From contig NZ_BMND01000006.1 of the NCBI RefSeq assembly GCF_014646275.1, positions 1-64,000 of the forward strand: a DNA stretch of 64,000 nucleotides, in the 5' to 3' direction. The DNA is from Streptomyces kronopolitis (GTDB lineage: Bacteria; Actinomycetota; Actinomycetes; Streptomycetales; Streptomycetaceae). Of the stretch, positions 1-9,306 are shown piece by piece. Every line of letters starts with the position of its first letter. Positions within the stretch are counted from its first letter, which is position 1. The notes beneath the pieces are model-generated. The model saw only the letters and a list, made by a program, of their open reading frames with translations, ran no database searches and had not been told where the DNA came from. Position numbers and translations under genes: made by a program.

Positions 1-1164
<1,164 letters not shown>

Positions 1165-1186
1165 GCCGACCGTCCGCGAGCCGGGC

Positions 1187-1217
1187 GGGCTCCGGCCGCG
1201 CGGGCCGGCCGGAGCCC
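1187..1217. terminator. Hairpin terminator after trpS
   Basis: Perfect 11-bp inverted repeat (GGGCTCCGGCC at 1187-1197, its complement at 1207-1217) with a 9-base loop, placed just after the trpS stop. There is no T-run, which is usual for Streptomyces terminators. Confidence 0.7.
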
Positions 1218-1349
1218 CGTGAACCCACCCCCGCGGGCACCGGAGCCCGCTTGTCACAGGAGCCGGGGACGCTCCCCGGGAAGGCCGCGCACCCGGCACA
1301 CTGAGAGGGTGCGCGAGCGCGCCGCACACCCGCCAGGAGGGAGAACGCA

Positions 1350-1934
1350 GTGGGGACCGTAACGCTGGGCGTTTCGATCGCGGTCCCGGAGCCCTACGGC
1401 AGCTTCCTCCAGAGGCAGCGCGAGGGCTTCGGGGACTCCGCCGCACCGGGAATCCCCACGCACATCACCCTCCTCCCGCCGACCCAGGCCGCCGCCGAGG
1501 CGCTGCCCGGCATCGAACGCCACCTCGCCGAGGTCGCGGCCGGCTTCCGCCCCTTCCCGCTCCGCCTGGAGGGCACCGGCACCTTCCGCCCGCTCTCCCC
1601 GGTCGTCTACGTCAAGGTCGCCGAGGGCGAGGCGGGCTGCACCGCGCTGCAGGCCCGCATCCGCGCCGCCTCCGGCCCGTGCGCCCGCGAGCTGCAGTTC
1701 CCCTACCACCCGCACGTCACCATCGCCCACGGCATCGCCGACGAGGCCATGGACCGCGCCCAGAGCGGCCTCGCGGACTTCTCCGCGACCTGGACCATCG
1801 GCGGCTTCGCGCTCTACGAGCAGGGCGCGGACGCGGTGTGGCGCCTGGAGCGGGAGTTCCCCTTCCCGCCGCAGACGGCCGGGGTGCCGCGCCAGGCCGC
1901 CGATCTCTCCCGGCCGCCCGCGCCGTCCTGCTGA
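1350..1934 (+). CDS. 2H phosphoesterase / 2'-5' RNA ligase family protein
   Basis: Predicted LigT-like 2H phosphoesterase of 194 aa. The two H-x-T signatures that define the fold are visible: HIT at residues 38-40 and HVT at 122-124, the usual spacing. Family members hydrolyse 2',3'-cyclic phosphodiesters or join RNA halves; the cellular substrate here is not known. The GTG start at 1350 follows AGGAGGGAG with good spacing. The stop is only 9 bases from the stop of the convergent reductase gene. A cytoplasmic enzyme with no signal peptide or membrane segment. Confidence 0.88.
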   Translation: MGTVTLGVSIAVPEPYGSFLQRQREGFGDSAAPGIPTHITLLPPTQAAAEALPGIERHLAEVAAGFRPFPLRLEGTGTFRPLSPVVYVKVAEGEAGCTALQARIRAASGPCARELQFPYHPHVTIAHGIADEAMDRAQSGLADFSATWTIGGFALYEQGADAVWRLEREFPFPPQTAGVPRQAADLSRPPAPSC

Positions 1935-1943
1935 CGCCCGCGC

Positions 1944-2699
1944 TCAGCGCGTCAGCCGGCGGAACACCGCCCGCGGCAGCAGCCGCACCACCGCCATCAC
2001 CCAGCGCAGCACGCCCGGCACCCACACCAGTTCGGCGCGGCGCCGCAGCCCGTTCTCGATCGCCTCGGCGACCGCCTCCGGGCTGGTCGCCAGCGGCGCG
2101 GCGGGCAGCCCCGCGGTCATCTTGGTGCGGACGAAGCCGGGCCGGACGACCATGACATGGACCCCGGTGCCGTGCAGGGCGTCCCCCAGCCCCTGGGCGA
2201 AGGTGTCCAGACCGGCCTTGCTCGACCCGTAGAGGTAGTCCGAGCGGCGGGCGCGCTCGCCGGCCACCGCGGACAGCACCACCAGCGAGCCGTGGCCCTG
2301 CCGGCGCAGCGCCTGGCCGCAGAGCAGCGCGGCGGAGACGGCGCCGGTGTAGTTGGTCTGGGCCACCCGGAGCGCCTGGGCCGCGGTCTGCTCGTCGCGC
2401 CGCTGATCGCCGCGGACGCCGAAGGCCAGCAGCACCATGTCGAGATCGCCCTCGGCGAAGATCTTGCCGAGGGTCTCCTCGTGGCGGCCGGTGTCCAGCG
2501 CGTCGAAGGGCACCGTGCGGACCTGGGTGCCCAGCGCGCGCAGCCGGTCGGCGGACTCCTCCAGCGCCGGGGTCGGGCGGCCGGCCAGCCAGACCGTGCG
2601 GGTGCGGTGGACGGCGAAGCGGGCCGCGGTGGCCAGGGCGATGTCGGAGGTGCCGCCGAGGACGAGCAGGGACTGCGGAAGGCCGGAGGCGTCTTTCAC
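1944..2699 (-). CDS. SDR family reductase, DprE2-like
   Basis: Short-chain dehydrogenase/reductase of 251 aa. The NAD(P)-binding loop GGTSDIA is at residues 15-21, catalytic Ser near 143 and the YxxxK pair at Y157/K161. The glycine-rich loop form (LGGTSDIALA) resembles DprE2, the second half of the decaprenyl-phosphoryl-ribose to arabinose epimerase, more than ordinary SDRs. The partner oxidase DprE1 is not in this window, so a role in polyprenyl-phosphoryl sugar epimerisation is only an inference. It could be any SDR oxidoreductase of the same subgroup. It lies alone, convergent with the 2H phosphoesterase gene. Confidence 0.8.
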   Translation of the reverse strand: MKDASGLPQSLLVLGGTSDIALATAARFAVHRTRTVWLAGRPTPALEESADRLRALGTQVRTVPFDALDTGRHEETLGKIFAEGDLDMVLLAFGVRGDQRRDEQTAAQALRVAQTNYTGAVSAALLCGQALRRQGHGSLVVLSAVAGERARRSDYLYGSSKAGLDTFAQGLGDALHGTGVHVMVVRPGFVRTKMTAGLPAAPLATSPEAVAEAIENGLRRRAELVWVPGVLRWVMAVVRLLPRAVFRRLTR

Positions 2700-3066
2700 G
2701 GGCGGGTTCCTTTACGGGCCGAGGCGGCGGGGTACCGGCCGGGTGGCGGGCGCCGGGCGGGTCCGGGGGCGGGATCCGCTGCGGGACAGGACAGCACGGC
2801 AGCGACACCGGTGCCGGGTATCTGCGGTTTCGCGGCGATCCGCCGCCCGCCCCGGCCGGACGGGCGGTGCCGCGATCGGGGCCCGCCGGGACGTAGCGTC
2901 ACGGCACTTCCGGGGTACCCGGAGGCTAGGGTCTGTCGTTCGGATCAGGCCGGACCCCGCGAGCCCGGCCTGATCCGAACGACAGGCCCTGGTGTTCCGG
3001 CCGGCCGGGGCACCGGCCGGAAGATCCAGCCCGGGCCGGCGGGCGCAGGGGCACGAGGGGACCGCC
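2700..3066. other. Divergent intergenic region with a large palindrome
   Basis: About 370 bases between the divergent reductase and BrkB-type genes. Besides their promoters it contains only the 26-bp-arm palindrome listed separately. No further gene is supported; the small ORFs here are GC-driven chance frames. Confidence 0.5.
2928..2990. repeat. MITE-like perfect palindrome
   Basis: Two 26-base arms (2928-2953 and 2965-2990) are exact inverted copies except for one position that would form a G-U pair in RNA, around an 11-base loop. The core reads CTGTCGTTCGGATCAGGCC. The size, the near-perfect arms and the position between divergent promoters fit a small palindromic mobile or MITE-like element; it could also act as a terminator or transcription insulator. 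No target-site duplication is obvious. Confidence 0.6.
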
Positions 3067-4026
3067 ATGGACTGGTTGCGCACACTGCCGATGATCGGCC
3101 CGGTCATCGACCGCCTGATGACCACTCACCTCTGGCACGCCTGGACGCGGATGCTCCGGGTGCACTGGACCCGGCTCGCCGCCGCGATCACCTTCACCAG
3201 CTTCGTCGCGCTGTTCCCGCTGCTCACCGTCGCCGCCGCGATCGGCGCCGCCCTGCTCAGCGACGGCCAGCTGCACACCCTCGAAGGCAGGCTCGCCGCA
3301 CAGCTACCCGGCCTCGCCGACCGGCTCGACATCGCCGGACTCGTCGCCAACGCCACCACCATCGGCCTGGTCGCCGGTGCCGCGCTGCTGCTCACCGGCA
3401 TCGGCTGGGTCGACTCGCTGCGCGACTGCCTGCGCGCCGTCTGGGAGAAGCCCGACGAGCAGACCAACTTCTTCCTCGGCAAGCTCCGGGACGGCGCGCT
3501 GCTGCTCGGGGTCGGCGGCGTGGCCGTGCTCTCCCTCGCCTGCTCCACCTTCGCGACCGCCGCGGTGGGCAAGGTGGCCGAGGTGATCGGCCTGCCGGAG
3601 GGCGGGGTCGGCAGCATCCTGCTCTCGGCCGCCGGCTTCGTCATCGCCGTCCTCGCCGACTTCCTGCTGCTGGCCTACATACTGACCAGGCTCGCCGGCG
3701 TCCATCCGCCCAGGCGCTCCGTCGTCGTCGCCGGACTCCTCGGCGCGATCGGCTTCGAGGTGCTCAAGCTGCTGCTCAGCGGCTATCTCCAGGGCGTCGC
3801 CGCGCGCAGCATGTACGGCGCCTTCGGCACCCCGATCGCGCTGCTGCTGTGGATCAACTTCACCGCGAAGCTGCTGGTGTACTGCGCCTCCTGGACGGCC
3901 ACCGAGGCGGCGAGGCACACGGTGGGCGAGGAACTCAAGGTGCCGGAGGGGCCGGACGGGCCCCCGGGGCGCGAACGCCCGGACGGGCCGGAGCCGGAGG
4001 ACGAGCAGGGCCCCCGGGCGGCCTGA
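3067..4026 (+). CDS. YihY/BrkB family inner-membrane protein
   Basis: Polytopic membrane protein of 319 aa of the YihY/BrkB (formerly RNase BN-like) family. Several hydrophobic segments are visible, starting with the helix near residues 38-60 (LAAAITFTSFVALFPLLTVA), a family landmark. The last 40 residues are a Pro/Gly/Glu-rich cytoplasmic tail. The family is often suggested to be a transporter or membrane-remodelling factor, but no firm reaction is known. The ATG at 3067 follows GAGGGG; the longer upstream frame from 2992 would read through the palindrome arm and is not preferred. Confidence 0.87.
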   Translation: MDWLRTLPMIGPVIDRLMTTHLWHAWTRMLRVHWTRLAAAITFTSFVALFPLLTVAAAIGAALLSDGQLHTLEGRLAAQLPGLADRLDIAGLVANATTIGLVAGAALLLTGIGWVDSLRDCLRAVWEKPDEQTNFFLGKLRDGALLLGVGGVAVLSLACSTFATAAVGKVAEVIGLPEGGVGSILLSAAGFVIAVLADFLLLAYILTRLAGVHPPRRSVVVAGLLGAIGFEVLKLLLSGYLQGVAARSMYGAFGTPIALLLWINFTAKLLVYCASWTATEAARHTVGEELKVPEGPDGPPGRERPDGPEPEDEQGPRAA

Positions 4027-4063
4027 CCCGTCCCGGGATCCCGTCACCCGGCCCGGCGCCCGT

Positions 4064-5386
4064 TCACCTGCGGGGCCGGCGCCCCCGGGTCCCGTCCGGC
4101 AGCGGACGGCGGCGGTGCACGAGGAACGCCACCGCGCCCACCAGCGCCAGGGCCCCGCCGGCGATGCCCACCGCGGTCCAGGCGCCGCCCGTCCCGTCGG
4201 AGGTGTTCAGCGCGGCCTGGGTGCTGTTGTCCGCACCCTTCTTCTTGTCCTTGGGGCCCACGGCGCCCGTGCCGTCGTCCTCGCTGCGGGGGCCGACCAG
4301 CCGGCCGACCGGCTCCACCTTGTCGGCCGCCGCGAAGCCCCAGTCGAGCAGCTTGGCGGCCTCCCGGTAGCCCTCGTTGTGCTCGCGCTTCTCCGGGTGC
4401 ATGACCGTGACGAGCAGCTTGCGGTCACCCCGCTGGGCGACGCCCGTGAAGGTGGATCCCGCGTTGGTCGTGGAGCCGTTCTTCACCCCCGCGATGCCCG
4501 GGTACGGCTTGATGTCGAAGTCGCCGCTGAGCAGCCGGTTGGTGTTCTGGATGCCGAACGAGGCCCGCTTGCCGTTCTTCCCCTTGTCGCCGGGGAACTG
4601 CGCGCTGGCCGTCGAGCAGTACTCGCGGAAATCGGCGTTCTGCAGACCCGCCCGGGCGAACAGGCTCAGGTCGTACGCGCTGGAGACCTGGCCCGGCGCG
4701 TCATAGCCGTCCGGCGTCACCACGTGCGTGTCGGTGGCGTTCAGCTCCTTCGCCCGCTGCTGCATCTGCGCGACGGTGGTCTTCGTCCCGCCGTTCATCG
4801 CCGACAGGGTGTGCACCGCGTCGTTGCCGGACCGCAGGAAGACGCCCAGCCACAGGTCGTGGACCGTGTAGCTCAGGTTCTCCTTTATCCCCACCAGGCT
4901 GCTGCCGACGCCCATGCCCGCCAGGTCGGCCGGCTTGACCGTGTGCTTCTCGTCCTTGGGGAACTTCGGCAGCACCGTGTCGGCGAACAGCATCTTCAGC
5001 GTGCTGGCCGGCGCGAGCCGCCAGTGCGGGTTCTTGGCGGCCAGCACCTTGCCGGTCTCCGCGTCGGAGACGATCCAGGAGCGGGCCGTCAGGGTGTCCG
5101 GCCCCGGCAGCCCGGGGGCACCGGGCTTCGGCGCCACCTGGACGCCGGCCGTCCCCATCCGGTCCCCGCCGATCTTCGACATCTTCGCCGGCGGCGCGGG
5201 CACCTTCGGATCCGCGTACGCGGTGCCGGCCAGCAGCGGCGAGGCCACCAGCCCGGAGACGGCCAGCGCGGCGGCGGTACGCAGGGGGAAGCCGCGACGC
5301 GCCGTGCGCCCCGTCCCGCCGGACGCAGCGGCCGAAGGAGGCAGGGCGGTGGGGGCGGTGGAAGCCGTGGAAGCAGAGAAGGTCAT
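4064..5386 (-). CDS. D-alanyl-D-alanine carboxypeptidase (PBP5-type)
   Basis: Serine DD-carboxypeptidase of 440 aa that trims the terminal D-Ala of peptidoglycan stem peptides outside the membrane. A signal sequence spans about residues 31-57 (RR...LAVSGLVASPLLAGTAYA). The catalytic S128-T-L-K131 and the SGN motif at 186-188 are clear. The third motif is K302-N-G rather than the usual KTG. The C-terminus has a membrane anchor (GIAGGALALVGAVAFLVH) followed by an Arg-rich tail, as in sortase-independent anchored PBP5 homologues. The start at 5386 is chosen because the upstream frame extension carries no signal peptide and crosses the divergent promoter region. Confidence 0.92.
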   Translation of the reverse strand: MTFSASTASTAPTALPPSAAASGGTGRTARRGFPLRTAAALAVSGLVASPLLAGTAYADPKVPAPPAKMSKIGGDRMGTAGVQVAPKPGAPGLPGPDTLTARSWIVSDAETGKVLAAKNPHWRLAPASTLKMLFADTVLPKFPKDEKHTVKPADLAGMGVGSSLVGIKENLSYTVHDLWLGVFLRSGNDAVHTLSAMNGGTKTTVAQMQQRAKELNATDTHVVTPDGYDAPGQVSSAYDLSLFARAGLQNADFREYCSTASAQFPGDKGKNGKRASFGIQNTNRLLSGDFDIKPYPGIAGVKNGSTTNAGSTFTGVAQRGDRKLLVTVMHPEKREHNEGYREAAKLLDWGFAAADKVEPVGRLVGPRSEDDGTGAVGPKDKKKGADNSTQAALNTSDGTGGAWTAVGIAGGALALVGAVAFLVHRRRPLPDGTRGRRPRR

Positions 5387-5492
5387 CGGCACGTCGGTGA
5401 ACGTACCCGGCTTTGCCCGCGACGCGGACAGCGCCCCACGGAAGAGTGCCCCTGCCGACCGCCGGATGGAGCCGCTGCCCATACTGGGATCT

Positions 5493-5783
5493 ATGAAGCT
5501 CTCTCGCCCCGTGTCCTGGTTCCTGCTCGCCTTCGGGGTGTGGAGCTGGTTCATCTGGATCACTTTCGTCAAAAACCTCTGGCAGGACGGGAGCGGTCTC
5601 GCCTTCGACGACGCGGGTGACCCGACCGCCTACTTCTGGGTCCATCTGCTGCTCGCGGTGGTGTCCTTTCTCTTGGGGACGGTGATTGGAGTGATCGGGT
5701 TCCGCGGAGTCCGCGCGCTGCGCCGCGAGACCCCCGACCACGCCGCTGACCAGCCCGTCCCCCCTTCCCCCTCCACCTCCTGA
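5493..5783 (+). CDS. Small two-helix membrane protein
   Basis: A 96-aa protein with two hydrophobic helices (about residues 5-28 and 47-72) separated by a short loop, and a Pro-rich C-terminal tail. It has no recognisable enzymatic domain. It starts at ATG 5493, divergent from the carboxypeptidase gene, which leaves a 106-base shared promoter region; a candidate -10 (CATACTGGGAT) lies just upstream. Homologues of this type sit beside DD-carboxypeptidase genes in other Streptomyces as far as I recall. It is followed 21 bases later by the metallophosphoesterase gene, probably in the same transcript. Confidence 0.8.
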   Translation: MKLSRPVSWFLLAFGVWSWFIWITFVKNLWQDGSGLAFDDAGDPTAYFWVHLLLAVVSFLLGTVIGVIGFRGVRALRRETPDHAADQPVPPSPSTS

Positions 5784-5804
5784 GCCACCGCGACGGGAGC
5801 CGCC

Positions 5805-7127
5805 GTGATCTTCGCGCTGATCGTGGTCCCGGTGCTCGGACTGTTCTTCGGCGTGCACCGCTACCTGTGGTGCCGCCTGGTCCGTGACACCACGAAACCG
5901 GGCGGCCGCCCCCGCCGCGCGGGCACCGCCGCCGCCTTCGCCCTCCCGCTGATCGCCCTCGCCGCCCTGCTCTCCGGCCGCGCCGGCGCCCCCTTCCCCG
6001 TCCAGCAGGCCCTGGCCTGGCCCGGCTACCTGTGGCTGGCCATGGTGCTCTATCTCACACTCGCCCTGCTGGCCGGCGAGGCCGTCCGCGCCCTGGGCCT
6101 GTGGTCCCTCCGCCGCCACGAACGCACGGTTCCGGCCCCTGGGGCCACCTCCGCAGCCGCGCAGGACACCCCCTCACCACCCACCACCGCTTCTGCGCAG
6201 AGCACCCCGTCACCACCCGCCACCGCAGCCGCACAGGGCACCCCCTCCACTTCTCCCACCCTCCTCCCGCCCGGCACGCCCGCCCTGCCGCCGGTTCCGA
6301 CCCCGCCGCGCCGGCTCTTCCTCGCCCGGGCGGTCGCCGCCGGCGCCTCCCTGGCCGCCACGGCCGCCGTCGGCTACGGCACCGCGACGACCCTGCGCGG
6401 CCCGGTCGTGAAACGCGTGACGATCCCGCTGGCCAAACTGCCGCGCGCCGCCCACGGCTACCGCATCGCCGTCGTCAGCGACATCCACCTCGGCCCGATC
6501 CTCGGCCGCGCCCACACCCGCCGCGTCGTCGACGCCGTCAACAGCACCAACCCCGACCTGGTGGCCATCGTCGGCGACCTCGTCGACGGCACCGTCGCCG
6601 ACCTCGGCCCCGCCGCCGAACCGCTGCGCGCCCTGCACTCCCGGCACGGCGCGTACTTCGTCACCGGCAACCACGAGTACTACGCGGGCGCCGACCAATG
6701 GGTCGACCACGTACGCGAACTGGGCATCCACCCGCTGGAGAACGCCCGCACCGAACTCTCCGGGTTCGACCTCGCCGGCGTCAACGACATCACCGGCCAG
6801 ACCGAACAGGCGGGCCCGGACTACGACCGCGCCCTCAGCGGACGGGACACCTCCCGCCCGGTCGTCCTGATGGCCCATCAACCGGTCACCATCCACGACA
6901 CCGTCCACTTCGGCGTGGACCTCCAGCTCTCCGGCCACACCCACGGCGGCCAGATGTGGCCCCTCACCTACCTCGCCGCCGCCACCAACCCCACCGTCGC
7001 CGGCCTCCAGCGCTACGGCGACACCCAGCTCTACGTCACCCGAGGCGCCGGCGCCTGGGGCCCACCGGTCCGCCTCGGCGCCCCACCGGACATCACACTC
7101 GTCGAACTCGCCTCACTGCACGCGTGA
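5805..7127 (+). CDS. Membrane-anchored metallophosphoesterase (YkuE/YaeI-like)
   Basis: Calcineurin-type phosphoesterase of 440 aa. The N-terminal third holds several membrane segments, then a low-complexity Ala/Thr/Pro linker with an imperfectly repeated AQxTPSPPxTA unit (about residues 108-150), then another hydrophobic helix preceded by RR (about 167-190). The catalytic domain follows with the full motif set: DIHLG, GDLVDG, GNHEYY and GHTHGG. The metal-binding active site should face outside the membrane. Relatives act on lipid or phosphodiester substrates; the substrate here is unknown. GTG start with GGGAG upstream, 21 bases after the preceding small membrane protein gene. Confidence 0.88.
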   Translation: MIFALIVVPVLGLFFGVHRYLWCRLVRDTTKPGGRPRRAGTAAAFALPLIALAALLSGRAGAPFPVQQALAWPGYLWLAMVLYLTLALLAGEAVRALGLWSLRRHERTVPAPGATSAAAQDTPSPPTTASAQSTPSPPATAAAQGTPSTSPTLLPPGTPALPPVPTPPRRLFLARAVAAGASLAATAAVGYGTATTLRGPVVKRVTIPLAKLPRAAHGYRIAVVSDIHLGPILGRAHTRRVVDAVNSTNPDLVAIVGDLVDGTVADLGPAAEPLRALHSRHGAYFVTGNHEYYAGADQWVDHVRELGIHPLENARTELSGFDLAGVNDITGQTEQAGPDYDRALSGRDTSRPVVLMAHQPVTIHDTVHFGVDLQLSGHTHGGQMWPLTYLAAATNPTVAGLQRYGDTQLYVTRGAGAWGPPVRLGAPPDITLVELASLHA

Positions 7128-7376
7128 TCGCCATACTGATCAGAGAACGGTTCGGTTGCACTGGACAGGTAACAACCGGTCTACAAAGTGGGGCGCCATC
7201 CTACGCTAAATCGGACAGATCATGACTTTCGATCTTGCCAATCAGGCCGCCAACTCCTTAACCTTTATTGACTTTACGCTGCCCGTCGACCCTCGCCGTG
7301 GCGGCGCCGGACGGGGCGGCGGGGCGAGTGGAACGGCGGGGGCCGACCGGGGTTGCGGGTAACGGGGAGAGTGGTC
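7128..7376 (+). promoter_or_regulatory. AT-richer promoter region of the type VII module
   Basis: This 249-base gap is noticeably less GC-rich than its surroundings and holds several promoter-like elements, for example TTGCAC near 7155 and TACGCT near 7202, and TTGACTTTACGCT near 7269-7281. It probably drives the type VII genes that start at 7377. No ORF is supported. Confidence 0.4.
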
Positions 7377-7688
7377 ATGGGCAAGCACTTCAAGGTTGAC
7401 CTGGACGAGCTGGACGGCGTCGTGCGCCAGCTTCGCCGTCTGCAGCACGACATGGATGAGACCGGCCAGAAGGTCGAGTACGGCACGAACATCCCGAAGT
7501 CGGCCTTCGGGGTCAACTTCGGCGAGGCGGACGAGGTTTCCCGTGCTCATGACCGCATGCAGGCGTATCTGAAGGACGTCGTCAAGGGGCTGCAGGACCT
7601 CACCCACAAGTTCGGCGAGAAAACAGAGGCGAGCCGCGGCGCCTACGAGGACCAGGATCACCAGACCAAGGTCTCGATGAACGGCTGA
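7377..7688 (+). CDS. Small WXG100/ESAT-6-like type VII protein
   Basis: Hydrophilic helical protein of 103 aa, the size of WXG100 proteins, with two predicted amphipathic helices around a central loop (about residues 45-55). The hallmark W-x-G is not present. It is assigned by size, helix pattern and position as first gene before a PPE-like protein and a mycosin. Start at ATG 7377 with GGGGAGAG upstream; the frame open from 7353 has no better RBS. The family forms helical-hairpin dimers that are exported by ESX (type VII) systems. It could be a secreted partner or chaperone for the next gene product. Confidence 0.65.
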   Translation: MGKHFKVDLDELDGVVRQLRRLQHDMDETGQKVEYGTNIPKSAFGVNFGEADEVSRAHDRMQAYLKDVVKGLQDLTHKFGEKTEASRGAYEDQDHQTKVSMNG

Positions 7689-7745
7689 TCTTGTACGGCG
7701 GCGCAGGCATGAGGGTGAGCGGGATGACGATGAAGGGGGGCCGTT

Positions 7746-9191
7746 GTGGTTAGCGCCATGGGGGAGCGCGAGAGCGCCCAGGCGAGCGAGAGGCAGCAGA
7801 AGGAGGAGGAGCAGCGCAAGGCGCATGAGCGGGACAACAAGCTGAAGTCGTTCCAGAACGAGCGCTTGACCCCGCACTCCCCTTCGGACTTCCATCATCA
7901 CGGCATCGACGCGCTCCGGAAGATGATCGAGAACGCCAAGCCGGACACCATCGAGACCGCCGGCGATCACTGGCGTACGTCCGCCGATCTGCTCGGTGGG
8001 CAGGACGGGCACGGCGGCATCCGCAAGAAGTTCATGGACGCCGTCGATCATGCGACGGCGCACTGGGAGGGCGCGGCCGCCGACGCGTTCCGCAAGGAAG
8101 CCCTCAAGATGCTCGGCAAGATCGACAGGACGTACCGGCACGCCCGGAAGACCGAAACGTCGTTGATCGGCTCACGTGAGTCGGGCCCGCAGATCGGCCT
8201 CGCCCACAACCTTCGTCAGGCCATGACCGCCATGTCGAAGATCCACAATCCCAGCAACTGGGAGAGCTTCAAGGACGACAGCGGCGACGACACCCAGTTC
8301 CACCGGGACATGGCGAACCCGAAGATGGACGCCCGCCAGGCACTTGAGCTCAACCGGGACAAGCTGTCCCTGAGCAAGGAGCGCCAGGTCGAGGCGGTCG
8401 TGGTGATGGACGAGCTGGCGAGTCACTACACGCACCAGTCAACGGGCTGGGACGAGGACGCCGATGACGGTCTGCACGGCGACTGGCCGAAGGAGCCCTC
8501 GAACAGCCCGCACGCGCCTCCGGTGCGGATGCCCGACACGGACGACAGGCACCACCCGGACCCGTCGTCGGTCACGCCGCACAAGCCCCATGGAGCGGGC
8601 GGCGGCGCGGTTCCGCCCGGATTCGACGGTCCCAGGATCAGTCGTCCGGAACTCCCGGTCCACACCGGGCTCGACAGCGTGCAGGGCGGCACCACGGCCC
8701 CGCCGTCGGTCTCCGGAGGACACTTCGGCGGCTCGTCCGGCGGCCCGTCCGGTGGCGGGCACGGCGTGTCCGGCGGCCCGGGCGGCGTGATGTCGCCGGG
8801 CCCCTTCGGCGTGCCTGGGGGTGCCGTGGGCTCCGGTGGCGGGCGTGGCGCGTCCGCTGCCGGTGGTACGCGTGGCGGCATGCCGGGCGCGGGTGGCTCG
8901 GGCGGCGCCAAGGGCGGCAAGGCCGGTGCGGCCGGGCGCGGCGGTCCGCAGGCGCGCACCCGCGGCGGCCTGGTCGGCAAGCCGGGCGGCCCGGCGGGCG
9001 GCGCCAAGCAGGGCGGCTCGGGTCTGCACCGCAGCCGCGGCGGCAACCAGGCGGGCATGGGCGCCGCCGGTGCCAAGGGCAAGGACAAGAAGGGCAAGGA
9101 GCGCACCACCGGGCAGCGCCCCGACTACCTCGTCGAGGACGAAGAGACGTGGACGCCGCAGCGCAATGTGGCGCCCCGCGTCATCGAGTAG
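7746..9191 (+). CDS. PPE/WXG100-like type VII secretion substrate with Gly-rich tail
   Basis: A 481-aa protein. The N-terminal 240 residues are helical and contain HWEGAAADAF (WEG at 107-109), the hairpin signature of WXG100/PPE-type substrates. Residues about 250-440 are a long Pro- then Gly/Ala/Lys-rich low-complexity region. The C-terminus ends with YLVEDEETW followed by about a dozen residues, an acidic-aromatic tail that I recall on other streptomycete type VII substrates. No enzymatic domain is visible. The GTG at 7746 follows AAGGGGGG; an in-frame ATG at 7758 is an alternative. The gene is followed by a terminator hairpin and then the mycosin gene. Confidence 0.72.
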   Translation: MVSAMGERESAQASERQQKEEEQRKAHERDNKLKSFQNERLTPHSPSDFHHHGIDALRKMIENAKPDTIETAGDHWRTSADLLGGQDGHGGIRKKFMDAVDHATAHWEGAAADAFRKEALKMLGKIDRTYRHARKTETSLIGSRESGPQIGLAHNLRQAMTAMSKIHNPSNWESFKDDSGDDTQFHRDMANPKMDARQALELNRDKLSLSKERQVEAVVVMDELASHYTHQSTGWDEDADDGLHGDWPKEPSNSPHAPPVRMPDTDDRHHPDPSSVTPHKPHGAGGGAVPPGFDGPRISRPELPVHTGLDSVQGGTTAPPSVSGGHFGGSSGGPSGGGHGVSGGPGGVMSPGPFGVPGGAVGSGGGRGASAAGGTRGGMPGAGGSGGAKGGKAGAAGRGGPQARTRGGLVGKPGGPAGGAKQGGSGLHRSRGGNQAGMGAAGAKGKDKKGKERTTGQRPDYLVEDEETWTPQRNVAPRVIE

Positions 9192-9221
9192 GACACCGCC
9201 GGCGTCATACGGCTGCTGGTA

Positions 9222-9259
9222 AGGAGTGGCCCCGCCCCCGAGGGTGCGGGGCCACTCCT
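9222..9259. terminator. Hairpin terminator
   Basis: A perfect 13-bp inverted repeat (AGGAGTGGCCCCG at 9222-9234, complement at 9247-9259) with a 12-base loop, between the large substrate gene and the mycosin gene. It may attenuate readthrough into the protease gene. Confidence 0.75.
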
Positions 9260-9306
9260 CTGAATGGAACACTGCCGCCCGGACAGCACAGCGAGAAGGA
9301 GCAAGC

